Shown here one piece after another: positions 15,058 to 23,769 of a stretch of 24,001 nt of DNA. How positions within the stretch are numbered: position 1 is the stretch's first letter; every line of letters starts with the position of its first letter. This stretch comes from Bdellovibrionales bacterium CG10_big_fil_rev_8_21_14_0_10_45_34 (GTDB lineage: Bacteria; Bdellovibrionota; Bdellovibrionia; Bdellovibrionales; 1-14-0-10-45-34). Location: assembly GCA_002778785.1 (NCBI GenBank), contig PEZS01000001.1, positions 391,673 to 415,673 on the forward strand. The letters are read 5' to 3'. Position numbers and translations under genes: made by a program. The notes beneath the pieces were generated by a model. The model had not been told where the DNA came from, did not search any database, and saw only the letters and a program-made list of their open reading frames with translations.

Positions 15058-15274
15058 TGGCTGCGCCCCTGTGGTCCTGTTCCGACCTCCGAACAACTTG
15101 TTCGGTAGAGTTAGCGATCTGATTGAAATAGAAGGGGCATTTTTCCTGGCATATCAGACACCACTGCCTGTGATAGGCATCGGCCTTGGTGATTTCAATT
15201 TCAGGTTGGTGGCGTTCGCAGATGGAATTTTCACTGATATTGTCGAGAGGCTTCTGATTCTTCGGCTTATCCAT
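15050..15274 (-). CDS. small Cys/His-rich protein
   Basis: A 74-residue protein of unknown function. Cys and His residues (CERH, then HRQWCLICQEKC) could form a zinc site. ATG 15274 has AGGAG only 3 nt upstream, a close but recognisable ribosome binding site. It is the first gene of the leftward cluster that continues with the XRE regulator, secreted protein and resolvase, and it is divergent from the defence operon. Confidence 0.6.
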   Translation of the reverse strand: MDKPKNQKPLDNISENSICERHQPEIEITKADAYHRQWCLICQEKCPFYFNQIANSTEQVVRRSEQDHRGAANE

Positions 15275-15692
15275 CGTCTCCTAAGGGTTGGTAAGATTAG
15301 GATAAGAGATAGCAGCGACTGATCCAGTAGTATCGAAAGTTTCTATGGGTAAGTTGTTTCAAGTCTACCGTCTGCTAATCGAGATATACTGCTGTTGAAG
15401 TTGAAATCTAGATGGAAGAATAATTATCAAATTTCTCCACTTGCTAAAAAGTGCTGTACAAACTTGAGAGTAACCATCCCCAGTAGCCGTCGAAAAGGCG
15501 GCCTCTATAATCTGGAAAGCATCCGGTCGCTCAATTTTTAAGCAACTATGCCTTTTGCGAACTTTTTCTCAATTACCTTCCGAATATCGAACAATATGTA
15601 AAATTACGCTAAGCATATTTTACTTTTAACTGATTGTATTTGCTTGTCACCAGATTCATTCAGTGGCTCAATTCTAGGGTGAGGTGAATACA
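15275..15692. other. intergenic region between divergent clusters
   Basis: About 418 bp with no gene. It must hold the promoters of the leftward cluster and the rightward defence operon. The plus-strand half nearest the defence operon is AT-rich and contains a dyad (15598-15623, annotated separately). I could not assign a convincing -35/-10 pair in either direction. Confidence 0.6.
15598..15623. promoter_or_regulatory. candidate operator of the defence operon
   Basis: GTAAAAT and ATTTTAC are perfect 7-bp arms with a 12-bp centre. An offset dyad, AATATG/CATATT, shares the same ground. It lies 70-95 bp upstream of the HTH gene that opens the defence operon and could be where that HTH protein acts. 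Confidence 0.4.
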
Positions 15693-15908
15693 ATGACTCC
15701 TACTAGCTGGCTATCAGTTGAGCAACTTGCGGAATACCTGAGCATATCCAAAGAGACAGTCTATCGCTGGCTCGAAAAAGGCACGGTACCAGCCCATAGG
15801 GTTGGCAAGCTATGGCGTTTCCAAACAAAAGAGATTGATGAGTGGGTTAAGTGTGGTGGCGCAGCTATGCACCCAATAAAAAATGCCAACGGTCAGTTAA
15901 CAAAATAA
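15693..15908 (+). CDS. excisionase-type HTH protein opening the defence operon
   Basis: A 71-residue protein of the HTH_17/MerR-like excisionase family: WLSVEQLAEYLSISKETVYRWLEKG, then VPAHRVGKLWRF and EIDEWV. I chose ATG 15693, which has GAGGTG at 6-nt spacing; the GTG at 15684 lies inside that site. It precedes the methyltransferase by 15 bp. It may be a controller of the restriction-modification genes, which usually delays the nuclease until DNA is methylated. That role is inferred from position. Confidence 0.88.
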   Translation: MTPTSWLSVEQLAEYLSISKETVYRWLEKGTVPAHRVGKLWRFQTKEIDEWVKCGGAAMHPIKNANGQLTK

Positions 15909-15923
15909 TTTTAAGGAATCTCA

Positions 15924-16817
15924 ATGCAATTGAAGCTAATAGATACAGATAAAAAAATCGTCAAGTCAAAGAAATCTGGCATAGTTAACATTGCATCGGT
16001 CCCGCAGCGAAGCCCATTCCGCTATCCAGGTGGCAAGACATGGTTTGTACCAACACTTCGAAAGTGGCTTTCATCAAAATCAAAAAGACCAGAACTATTG
16101 ATTGAACCTTTTGCGGGTGGGGGAATAGTTGGTCTTACTGCAGCTTTTGAAAACTTGGCGGAGCGAGTTCTATTAATTGAACTCGATCCCAACGTTGCTG
16201 CTGTTTGGGAGGTTTTAATTGATGGAGACTATGAAGGTTTAGCCAAGAAAATTTTAAACTTTAACCTGTCTTACGAAAGCGCAAAGTCCACTCTTGAAAG
16301 AGCGCCAAAATCGACTGACGATAAGGCTTTTCATACAATATTGCGTAACAGAGTCAGCCACGGTGGGATTATGGCACCTGGAGCAGGTCTTATAAAAAAT
16401 GGCGAAAATGGAAAAGGCATTTCGTCTCGCTGGTATCCCCAAACCTTAGCTCGGCGGATTAGAGATATCGGCTCAATCAGATCGAAAATATCGTTTGTTC
16501 AAGGCGACGCACTAAAGGAAATTGAAGACTTCTGTGACGATAAGAATACTGCATTTTTCATAGACCCACCTTACACAGCAGCTGGAAAAAAGGCCGGGCG
16601 CAGACTCTACTCACATCATAGCCTTGATCACGATTTACTTTTCAAAATGATGAAATACTCAAAGGGCGATGTCCTTTTTACTTATGACAATTCAGAAGAC
16701 CTAGTTGAATTAGCATCATCTCATAATTTCGAAACACAACTTATTCCCATGAAAAACACTCATCATGCAGAAATGACCGAACTGATAGTTGGAAAAGACC
16801 TAAAATGGCTAAAGTAA
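15924..16817 (+). CDS. D12-class DNA adenine N6-methyltransferase
   Basis: A 297-residue protein of the Dam/DpnM (MethyltransfD12) family. Motif X PFRYPGGK is at 31-38, the AdoMet-binding motif I EPFAGGG at 61-67 and the catalytic motif IV DPPY at 214-217. Family members transfer a methyl group to N6 of adenine. ATG 15924 follows AAGGA. It overlaps the NotI-like nuclease gene by 13 bp, so it is very probably the protecting methyltransferase of that nuclease. The target sequence cannot be read from the protein, but should contain an adenine. Confidence 0.93.
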   Translation: MQLKLIDTDKKIVKSKKSGIVNIASVPQRSPFRYPGGKTWFVPTLRKWLSSKSKRPELLIEPFAGGGIVGLTAAFENLAERVLLIELDPNVAAVWEVLIDGDYEGLAKKILNFNLSYESAKSTLERAPKSTDDKAFHTILRNRVSHGGIMAPGAGLIKNGENGKGISSRWYPQTLARRIRDIGSIRSKISFVQGDALKEIEDFCDDKNTAFFIDPPYTAAGKKAGRRLYSHHSLDHDLLFKMMKYSKGDVLFTYDNSEDLVELASSHNFETQLIPMKNTHHAEMTELIVGKDLKWLK

Positions 16818-17704
16818 AAATTAAGAGTCTTCCTAAAAATCCATTGGCTGAAGTGTTTGGACATAAAACAGCGGATAAATCTGCATCTGCTCGAAAGCAT
16901 AGAAGCAAAGAACTATGCCCATTTAACAATATTGTTCCTGAATGTACGAAAGATCGTAAAGATTCACCACTAGCTGTTTGTAGCATCTACGACAAAGAGG
17001 ACATCGTTATAGTTTGTCCTGTCAGATTTCGAGAAGGTTGGAAAATTTCTAAAGATGCCGCAGAATTTTTCTATGGCACCTCTAAGAATTGTACAGCTCT
17101 TAGAGAAGTTCGACTAAAGGAAAAAAATGGAAAATCTGCTGGGAATATTGATCTCGTGATTGCTAAGCATGACTCGAAAGGTAAAGTCCTAGATTTTGGT
17201 GCTGTAGAGGTACAGTCGGTCTATGTTTCTGGCAATATCAGAAACCCATTTGAGTACTACATGGAGGACCCAGAAAAACGGTCAGATATGGATTGGTCCA
17301 AAGAAAAGCATTATCCAAGTCCTGACTTTCTTTCGTCGTCACGTAAACGACTAGCTCCGCAAATGATATACAAGGGGCAAATTCTAAGAGCTTGGAGCAA
17401 AAAACTTGCTGTTGTTGTTGATAGACCGTTTTTCAACACACTTCCAATTATTAACCAAACCAGCAAAGAAAAAGCCGACGTATGCTGGCTCATCTATGAA
17501 CTAATTGAACATAATGGAAAGTATGAGTTAACCCTAAGCGAACGAGTGTACACCTCCTGGGAGGACGTATTTAGAAGTATCGCAAATCCTGACATTGGCG
17601 ACATATCAGATTTTATTTCTGTGCTAGAGCAAAAACTTTCAACAATTGAGCAATTTAACAAGTCATCAAAAAACATCAATGTATACGAGTGGGCTGAACT
17701 GTGA
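16805..17704 (+). CDS. NotI-family restriction endonuclease
   Basis: A 299-residue protein. Cys38, Cys47, Cys59 and Cys71 (in CPF, PEC, AVC and ICP contexts) match the four-Cys iron site known in NotI. The nuclease core has Asp116 in GNIDLVIAK and Glu135/Gln137 in GAVEVQSVYVSG, the D...E-x-Q version of PD-(D/E)XK used by NotI. The early NPLAEVFGH motif also fits. It should cut double-stranded DNA at a specific site left unmethylated. It overlaps the methyltransferase by 13 bp and the HerA gene by 4 bp. NotI itself cuts an all-GC site, so pairing with an adenine methyltransferase implies a different target. Confidence 0.88.
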   Translation: MAKVKIKSLPKNPLAEVFGHKTADKSASARKHRSKELCPFNNIVPECTKDRKDSPLAVCSIYDKEDIVIVCPVRFREGWKISKDAAEFFYGTSKNCTALREVRLKEKNGKSAGNIDLVIAKHDSKGKVLDFGAVEVQSVYVSGNIRNPFEYYMEDPEKRSDMDWSKEKHYPSPDFLSSSRKRLAPQMIYKGQILRAWSKKLAVVVDRPFFNTLPIINQTSKEKADVCWLIYELIEHNGKYELTLSERVYTSWEDVFRSIANPDIGDISDFISVLEQKLSTIEQFNKSSKNINVYEWAEL

Positions 17705-19776
17705 AGAATATAAGTAATTTAAAAAACGAGAACAATAGGGCATCCAGTAGTCCCTCATTTAAGCAGATCAAAACAGTGAAGGATCTAGTGCAAGGTGAAA
17801 ATTTTATTGGATGGGCGTACTACATCGACTACCAAAAAGCACATATTTTAACGAATGATCTTTGGAAGTTTCAAATAAACGGCATTCCTCATAATTGCTT
17901 TCTAATTGCTGCGTCCTTCGACCCAAGCTCAATCGATGAAGTCGATGAAATAGACCAAGAGGTTATCCTATTACGAGTCACCGGCACCACAAAATTGCCT
18001 CAGGATGACGATCTAGTGAGGGGACGTATTGATTATTACCAGCAGCAAAAAGATGCCTTCAAAGAAAAAGGATTGGATCCTATCACATTGAATCAAATGC
18101 AGTTTGGGGGTCTTGAGTGCCGAGTCCTGGGAACATTTTATGTTCGGGATGGGAATCTGTGGCTTGGAAGCGATGTTGAATCTTTTCCTTCTGCCTCAAG
18201 GCTGAGGGCCTTCAGGCCAAATGGCGAAATCCTTGAAACAATTGTGAACTATATCGACCCCATCAGAAAACAAAAATCAATTGATGATGCAAAAGAAATT
18301 GGACTTAGACACCCTCCAGCTCCATTTTATATTGGAACGGTAAGATATACTTCAACTACTCGGCTTCAAACAAAAGCGGGAGAGCAAGTCCGAGTTTCTA
18401 TCCAACCATCTGACTTTCTTGCTCGGCGAACTGCTGTCTTGGGCATGACCAGAACAGGAAAGTCAAATATGATTAAACAACTTGTTAGTGTTGTGCTCAA
18501 AACTAGCAAAGATGGAAATCTTCCGATTGGTCAACTGGTTTTCGATTTAAACGGTGAGTATGCGAACGCAAACAAGCAAGATCATGGCTCCATTGCAGAT
18601 GTATTCCCAACCCGCACAGTCCGTTATCGTATGATTGATACCGATGGATTTTTACCGCTTCAAAATAACTTTTACGAACAGTTAGCCGATGGCTTTGCTC
18701 TACTCAGTGAGCTTTTAACAGAAAAGAAAAACTCTGGAGGCGATGTCCAGCATTTCCTCGGTCTATCATTTGATCAACCGGAGAGTGGCGATTGGGGTGA
18801 GATTTCTAAATTCAGCATTAAGAAAGCCGCATATTGGGGATTGCTATGCAGATCTGGTTTCAAAACAAATTCTAAGCTCGTTACAAAGTTTAAGGTAGCA
18901 AAAGAAGTTAATGAGATAGTCTCCTCTTACCTAAATGATGGCGACGGTCTGGAGCCAGAAAATGGTATGACTCCAGAGGAATGTAGAAATTGGTTTTCAG
19001 CTCTAAGAGAAGCTTACAAAGATGAGCAAAAATCTGAAAAATCATCAAGATCAAAATCGAAAAATGATGACGAAGGCGAGGATGATCGAAAATCGAACAA
19101 GAAAAAAACAATCTCGAAATGGGTAGATAGTAAAGATGATGCCCGAGCGATGATGAACATGATGTGCCAGAAAAATGAAAAAGATTCTTTTATCTTAGGT
19201 TTTCAGTTGCTCACGGATATTGCTAAGTTCCATACGCCCAACAGAAGTAGCGAGGTTGGAGTTGAGATCTACGGGCACCTAGCCCAAGGGAAAGTTGTGA
19301 TATTAGACCTATCAGTTGGGAGGCCAAGCCTTCGAGAGCGCATAACTAAAAAAATTGCGGAAAAAGTCTTCAACTTATCTATGGATAAATTTGTTTCCGG
19401 AACAACTCCCCCAAATGTTGTTTTGTACATCGAGGAAGCTCACAACCTCATTGGTAAGGACTCCGACCTCGATGACACTTGGCCAAGAATTGCGAAGGAG
19501 GGTGCCAAGTATAAAATCAGCCTAGTTTATGCTACACAAGAGGTTTCTGCAATGCACCCAAATATTCTGGCGAACACTGAAAATTGGTTTATCACTCACT
19601 TAAACAACATAAGAGAAGTAAACGAACTTTCAAAATTTTATGATTTTGGTGATTTTTCTGACTCACTAATAAGAGCACAGGACGTTGGATTTGCTCGGGT
19701 AAAAACATTGTCAGGCCCCTATGTTGTACCTGTGCAGATTGATAAGTTTGACCCTGCCGTCCTGAAGGAAAAGTAA
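17701..19776 (+). CDS. HerA-type hexameric DNA translocase
   Basis: A 691-residue protein. Residues about 205-240 resemble the HAS barrel (PFYIGTVRYT...VRVSIQPSDFLARRTAVLG). Walker A is GMTRTGKSN (248-256), FDLNGEY (281-287) matches the HerA DPHGEY-type motif, and Walker B is VVLYIEEAHNL near 573-583, followed by RIAKEGAKYKISLVYATQ. The N-terminal 200 residues are specific to this family. Residues about 441-470 are a charged low-complexity insert (Ser/Lys/Asp). The start is GTG 17701, sharing GTGA with the upstream stop. HerA proteins pump DNA and work with NurA, whose gene follows with no gap. Confidence 0.92.
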   Translation: MKNISNLKNENNRASSSPSFKQIKTVKDLVQGENFIGWAYYIDYQKAHILTNDLWKFQINGIPHNCFLIAASFDPSSIDEVDEIDQEVILLRVTGTTKLPQDDDLVRGRIDYYQQQKDAFKEKGLDPITLNQMQFGGLECRVLGTFYVRDGNLWLGSDVESFPSASRLRAFRPNGEILETIVNYIDPIRKQKSIDDAKEIGLRHPPAPFYIGTVRYTSTTRLQTKAGEQVRVSIQPSDFLARRTAVLGMTRTGKSNMIKQLVSVVLKTSKDGNLPIGQLVFDLNGEYANANKQDHGSIADVFPTRTVRYRMIDTDGFLPLQNNFYEQLADGFALLSELLTEKKNSGGDVQHFLGLSFDQPESGDWGEISKFSIKKAAYWGLLCRSGFKTNSKLVTKFKVAKEVNEIVSSYLNDGDGLEPENGMTPEECRNWFSALREAYKDEQKSEKSSRSKSKNDDEGEDDRKSNKKKTISKWVDSKDDARAMMNMMCQKNEKDSFILGFQLLTDIAKFHTPNRSSEVGVEIYGHLAQGKVVILDLSVGRPSLRERITKKIAEKVFNLSMDKFVSGTTPPNVVLYIEEAHNLIGKDSDLDDTWPRIAKEGAKYKISLVYATQEVSAMHPNILANTENWFITHLNNIREVNELSKFYDFGDFSDSLIRAQDVGFARVKTLSGPYVVPVQIDKFDPAVLKEK

Positions 19777-21174
19777 ATGCCTTACAAGGGGGAACAAGCT
19801 AATAAGGCTTCATACTTTGACATCATCAAAAACCCTGACGTTTCATCATTTTTAGAGTCATGTAGGTTTCTTCGAAATCCATCAGATCAAGAAATTAAAG
19901 AAATCACCAATCAGTTTCAGCCCATGAAAATTGAGCCCTTGGGAGATGAGCCCCTGTATTTAATTGCGACAGACGGAAGTTTTTACGAGGCCTCAGTTAG
20001 CGACAGATTTCCCAGCACAAAAATTGCGTATGTGAAATTTGGAACTATCTTAATCAAGCTAAGTGAGTACCGAAATCTAAAACACGAAAATACTCACCTA
20101 CTTGACCCCTTCAAGGTAGCAGCTCTTGAGGACAACAATCGCTCAGTTACATTAACATTGCCTAGTTCAAATATCACACTCGAGGGGAAGAAGAGTGTAA
20201 CAGAGAGCTTTAGATATGCACTTGACCGATGGTTCAAGGATTTGCGCACAACTATTGATGACAGTGACCCAGAATCTTCATTGATTTATACTCTTGCTGA
20301 ACTTGAATCAAGACGACATCCTTCAACGCACAAACGAGGCTTTATTAATGTTCACAAGTGCCCCACTTGCAAAAGTCCCGATCACCTGAATTTAGATGTC
20401 CCGCTCATAGAGCCTGGGTATTGCCCTAACTGTAACTCTGAAATTTATTCAACCGATTGCCTGAGGTTATGGGAAGAAATTTCAGAATATCAGTCAAACG
20501 GAACAGTTCTCGGCCGGCTAATGATGCTTATTGAACACCTACTTCCAGTCCATTACACACGTTATTTGTTAAAAAACAATCCAGACATACTTGGATCAAC
20601 TGTATTTTTTGTTGATGGACCTCTGGCACTTTTCGGAACTGCTGCCTGGCTACATAGACCGATTATGGAATTTAATTACCAAGTAGGAAAAGATCTTAGA
20701 TCAAAAGGCTTATCAGGGCCTGTGACAATTAGTCTTCAAAAAACTGGACAGATTGCAGATTTCTCAAGGTTACTAGAACATGATCTGGGAAGATCACACC
20801 TTCTACTTCTATCAGATGACTATCGCTATAGTTATGTTCTTAATGGACGTGAACCAGCTGATGTGTGTTTTGGAGATGAAACTTACTATGGACAGGACTT
20901 TATTTTCAAAAGTGAAACAGGCAGGTGCTTTGTATTTGCCCTACCATATGAGACTGCTACGAAACGCCCAGTGGAAAAATTTATCTCAATGAAGGAACAA
21001 GTCAAAAATTATCCGACATTGGAGAAGGCACTTTCAATTACTCAGACTTTTGAGTCAGATTTGTATGATAACGCAGTTATCCCAATTGCACTTGCGCACA
21101 AATATACATCAATAAGCCTTTCTCCAGGTGGAAGAATTTTAGATTTGTTAAGTAAGTCTCTCGTGAAGCCGTAA
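19777..21174 (+). CDS. NurA-domain nuclease with zinc-ribbon insert
   Basis: A 465-residue protein. The NurA nuclease motifs are Asp66 in IATDGSF, Asp280 in FVDGPLALFG, an acidic DDYRY (347-351) and LAHKYTSISLS with His441 near the end. Between the first two lie CPTC (195-198) and CPNC (216-219), a Cys4 zinc ribbon absent from typical archaeal NurA. The family carries out Mn-dependent 5'-3' exonuclease and endonuclease cleavage and forms a ring with HerA. ATG 19777 directly follows the HerA stop, so the two are translated together. The zinc ribbon may bind DNA or the nuclease partner; this is inference. Confidence 0.85.
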   Translation: MPYKGEQANKASYFDIIKNPDVSSFLESCRFLRNPSDQEIKEITNQFQPMKIEPLGDEPLYLIATDGSFYEASVSDRFPSTKIAYVKFGTILIKLSEYRNLKHENTHLLDPFKVAALEDNNRSVTLTLPSSNITLEGKKSVTESFRYALDRWFKDLRTTIDDSDPESSLIYTLAELESRRHPSTHKRGFINVHKCPTCKSPDHLNLDVPLIEPGYCPNCNSEIYSTDCLRLWEEISEYQSNGTVLGRLMMLIEHLLPVHYTRYLLKNNPDILGSTVFFVDGPLALFGTAAWLHRPIMEFNYQVGKDLRSKGLSGPVTISLQKTGQIADFSRLLEHDLGRSHLLLLSDDYRYSYVLNGREPADVCFGDETYYGQDFIFKSETGRCFVFALPYETATKRPVEKFISMKEQVKNYPTLEKALSITQTFESDLYDNAVIPIALAHKYTSISLSPGGRILDLLSKSLVKP

Positions 21175-21246
21175 TTAAAATTATGGGCCTCATCGGAACT
21201 TAGTATCGAGAAAGTAGCTGCTTTGATAAAGTTGGAGGAATGTTTT

Positions 21247-23268
21247 ATGCCCGTTTGGAATGCAATAGATTTTCAGCAAGCACAGGCTTCACAAGCTACT
21301 GCCGCAAATGATCCAGCAAGGGTTGTGAGATTAGTCGCAGGACCAGGCACAGGGAAATCTTTCTCAATTGAACAAAAGGTAGCTAACCTTCTGCAAAGCG
21401 GTGTTACTGCCTCATCAATTTATGCAGTTTCATACACAAGGGCTGCGGCCACCGATCTAAAATTAAGAATTGAACAATTTTGTAATACTAGCGGTCTATC
21501 CATTACTGGTGGTATCAGAGCTTCAACTGTACATTCTCTTGCTTTGCGGATTCTGAGGTCCGCCGGGATCCTAGGTGCTCAGTACCCAGTTGATCCGATG
21601 GTGCTGGATAACTGGGAAGTTGAAAATATATTCGACTTAGAGTTTAATCATATTACACGCTTTGGTAAACCAAGATGCGCAGAAATCAGAAGTTATTGGG
21701 AGGCTTTCTGGAGTACAGGCAACCAATCGCACCCAAGTTACAAGCCACCAGCTAGTCCGATTACACAACAGGAACAAACTCAATTTACTGGATTCAAAAA
21801 TAGGCGATCTAATTTATATTCATGTGTTCTGCCCGGGGAAATCGTACAGCAAGTTGTACAAAGAGCGATAGCAGGAACTCTAAATGTTCAGCAAGTTCTA
21901 AATATTTCCCATTTGATCGTGGATGAGTTCCAGGATCTTAATCCAATGGATCTAGAGTTGATGCAGATTCTTATTTCAGCTGGGGTTCAGCTGTTTGCGT
22001 CAGGAGACGATGATCAAAGTATTTATTCATTTCGATATGGCTCTCCCGAGGGGATTAGAAATTTACCTTTGCAAAATCAAGGCGTTGGTCAACATATGCT
22101 CGGGCATTGCTTTAGATGTACACCAAGCGTGCTAAACCCTGCTGTTCAGCTAATGGCCACTTACTCGGACCCTCAGCGAATTCCTAAAACATATATTTCG
22201 ATGTATTCAAACTCTGCTCCATCAGTGCTGGGAAGTTTTCATCGATGGATGTTCAGTACTCACAGGGGCGAAGCTCGTGCGATCGCTGATTCTTGTCAAA
22301 ACCTAATTAATAGTGGACTGAACCCGAAAGATATTCTGATCCTTATTTCAAACAAACGTATCCAGCTCGGTGTTATTGAGGATGAACTAAGGCAACGCAA
22401 TCTTAACTTCGATTCGCCAAATAACCCGGGGATTCAAGATACAGACGAGGGGCGATTGATAGTTGCATTGATGCGGCTTATTTGTAACAACGATGATTAT
22501 ATTTCTCTGAGAACAATATGGGGATTGCGGTCTGGTATTGGCCCAACTCAGACGGAGACATTGGCTACATGGATTACAAATAATCAGCAAAACTTTAAGA
22601 CCATCTTTTTCCAGAATCTTCCGTTAACTAATTTGCAGCAGAGAACTGCATCTTCGGTGCAAGTATTGAGAGGTTTAGTCAACACAATCACTGGATGGGC
22701 AAAGACTGATACTCTTGGGTGTAGAAATGCAGATATAATCGCAATCTTGAACACCATTTCGGGCCAAGCTGCTGTCGCTTTGTGGACCTCTGCAGTACAA
22801 GGAATAGATTCAAATGCTTTACTTTCAGAAGTTCGAGACTTCCTTTGGACTGAGAGCGACGAACAGAAGTCGCAAGTTCTTGCTGCAATTTCTGATAGAC
22901 TCGAATTAGAGCACACACCGAATACTCTGCCAGACAGAATACGGATTATGACCATGCATGGTTCTAAGGGTCTATCAGCAAAAGTTGTATTTATTCCTGG
23001 TTTGGAGGAGCAAATTCTTCCAGGCCCTAATCGTATAGTATCGCCAGGGCTAACTCAGGAGGCCGCACGACTACTATATGTTGCGATAACTCGAGCAAAA
23101 GCGAGTTGCATAGTTTCTCTTGCGCAATCTCGATTTGTGAACGGTAAAAGAAAGACACACGCTGCTTCGCAGTTTACTAATGCTCTCGGGGGTAGCTTTT
23201 CGACTAGGTCAACAGCCTTAACTTCTCAAGAGGTAAACCAAATTATGTCGGATATAAGTAGGTTATAG
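21247..23268 (+). CDS. UvrD/PcrA-like SF1 helicase
   Basis: A 674-residue protein. All SF1A motifs are present: Walker A AGPGTGKS (31-38), VSYTRAAATDL (Ia), TVHSLALRIL, DEFQD (226-230, II), GDDDQSIYSFR (253-263, III), FRCTPSVLNPA (IV), MTMHGSKGLSAKVVFIPG (V) and LLYVAITRAKA (VI, Arg616). Such enzymes unwind DNA 3' to 5' using ATP. I chose ATG 21247, which has GGAGGA at 7-nt spacing; the TTG at 21223 has none. A 72-bp gap separates it from the NurA gene with no terminator, so it is probably the last gene of the operon. No nuclease domain is fused to it. Confidence 0.93.
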   Translation: MPVWNAIDFQQAQASQATAANDPARVVRLVAGPGTGKSFSIEQKVANLLQSGVTASSIYAVSYTRAAATDLKLRIEQFCNTSGLSITGGIRASTVHSLALRILRSAGILGAQYPVDPMVLDNWEVENIFDLEFNHITRFGKPRCAEIRSYWEAFWSTGNQSHPSYKPPASPITQQEQTQFTGFKNRRSNLYSCVLPGEIVQQVVQRAIAGTLNVQQVLNISHLIVDEFQDLNPMDLELMQILISAGVQLFASGDDDQSIYSFRYGSPEGIRNLPLQNQGVGQHMLGHCFRCTPSVLNPAVQLMATYSDPQRIPKTYISMYSNSAPSVLGSFHRWMFSTHRGEARAIADSCQNLINSGLNPKDILILISNKRIQLGVIEDELRQRNLNFDSPNNPGIQDTDEGRLIVALMRLICNNDDYISLRTIWGLRSGIGPTQTETLATWITNNQQNFKTIFFQNLPLTNLQQRTASSVQVLRGLVNTITGWAKTDTLGCRNADIIAILNTISGQAAVALWTSAVQGIDSNALLSEVRDFLWTESDEQKSQVLAAISDRLELEHTPNTLPDRIRIMTMHGSKGLSAKVVFIPGLEEQILPGPNRIVSPGLTQEAARLLYVAITRAKASCIVSLAQSRFVNGKRKTHAASQFTNALGGSFSTRSTALTSQEVNQIMSDISRL

Positions 23269-23271
23269 GAT

Positions 23272-23769
23272 TCAGTTCGCATGAGCTACTTTTGACGAAG
23301 CTAACACCCGCTTCACCATCTCGGGATGCCACTTTTTCCCACGGCACTTAGTTGATATACCCATCTGATCAAGCACCTTGGCAATCTGCCGAAGAGACAG
23401 TCCCTGTGCCTTCATTTCCTGAATGGCTGTGATGACTCGTTGTTCAGCCTTAAACTCGGTGCTCCTCCCTTTGACCACTTTCTGACCATATCTGGGCTGT
23501 GATGGGTTTCCATGATGTCGAGACTTCTCTCGGATCGGGATCTGATACCTCTCAAGGCCCCGCCGCACGGCTTCCTTGGAGGAACCGATCAGCCTCGAAA
23601 TTTGCGCTATTGAGAGGTTTTCTAGGGTGTATTTTTGGTGGAGGAATAGCGGGTCGTTGTAGGCTGGAATGTACGAAAACTCAGTGTTGACAACAAGTTG
23701 GAGTGGAGGAACTATTAACTCTGCTGTGCGGGAATGGTTCCCGCCATTTTGGGTATAAACCGGGCACAT
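23272..23769 (-). CDS. double-HTH DNA-binding protein, recombinase-like C-terminus
   Basis: A 165-residue protein with two HTH regions: FLHQKYTLENLSIAQISRLIGSSKEAVRRGL (about 43-75) and a C-terminal stretch with IQEMKAQGLSLRQIAKVLDQMGI...KWHPEMVKRVL, like the DNA-binding part of serine recombinases. There is no catalytic resolvase domain. The ATG at 23769 has no spaced ribosome binding site (AAAGG directly abuts it), so the true start may lie inside. It is convergent with the helicase, with 3 bp between stop codons. It may be a regulator or a recombinase remnant. Confidence 0.7.
   Translation of the reverse strand: MCPVYTQNGGNHSRTAELIVPPLQLVVNTEFSYIPAYNDPLFLHQKYTLENLSIAQISRLIGSSKEAVRRGLERYQIPIREKSRHHGNPSQPRYGQKVVKGRSTEFKAEQRVITAIQEMKAQGLSLRQIAKVLDQMGISTKCRGKKWHPEMVKRVLASSKVAHAN

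Noticed and set aside
21223-21246. TTG start of the helicase at 21223
   Set aside because: A strong GGAGGA lies inside this extension, 7 nt before ATG 21247.
15693-23268. Assignment to BREX, DISARM or Dnd systems
   Set aside because: There is no PglZ, PglX, DrmA/B or Dnd/Ssp gene; the NotI-HerA-NurA-UvrD set does not fit those systems.
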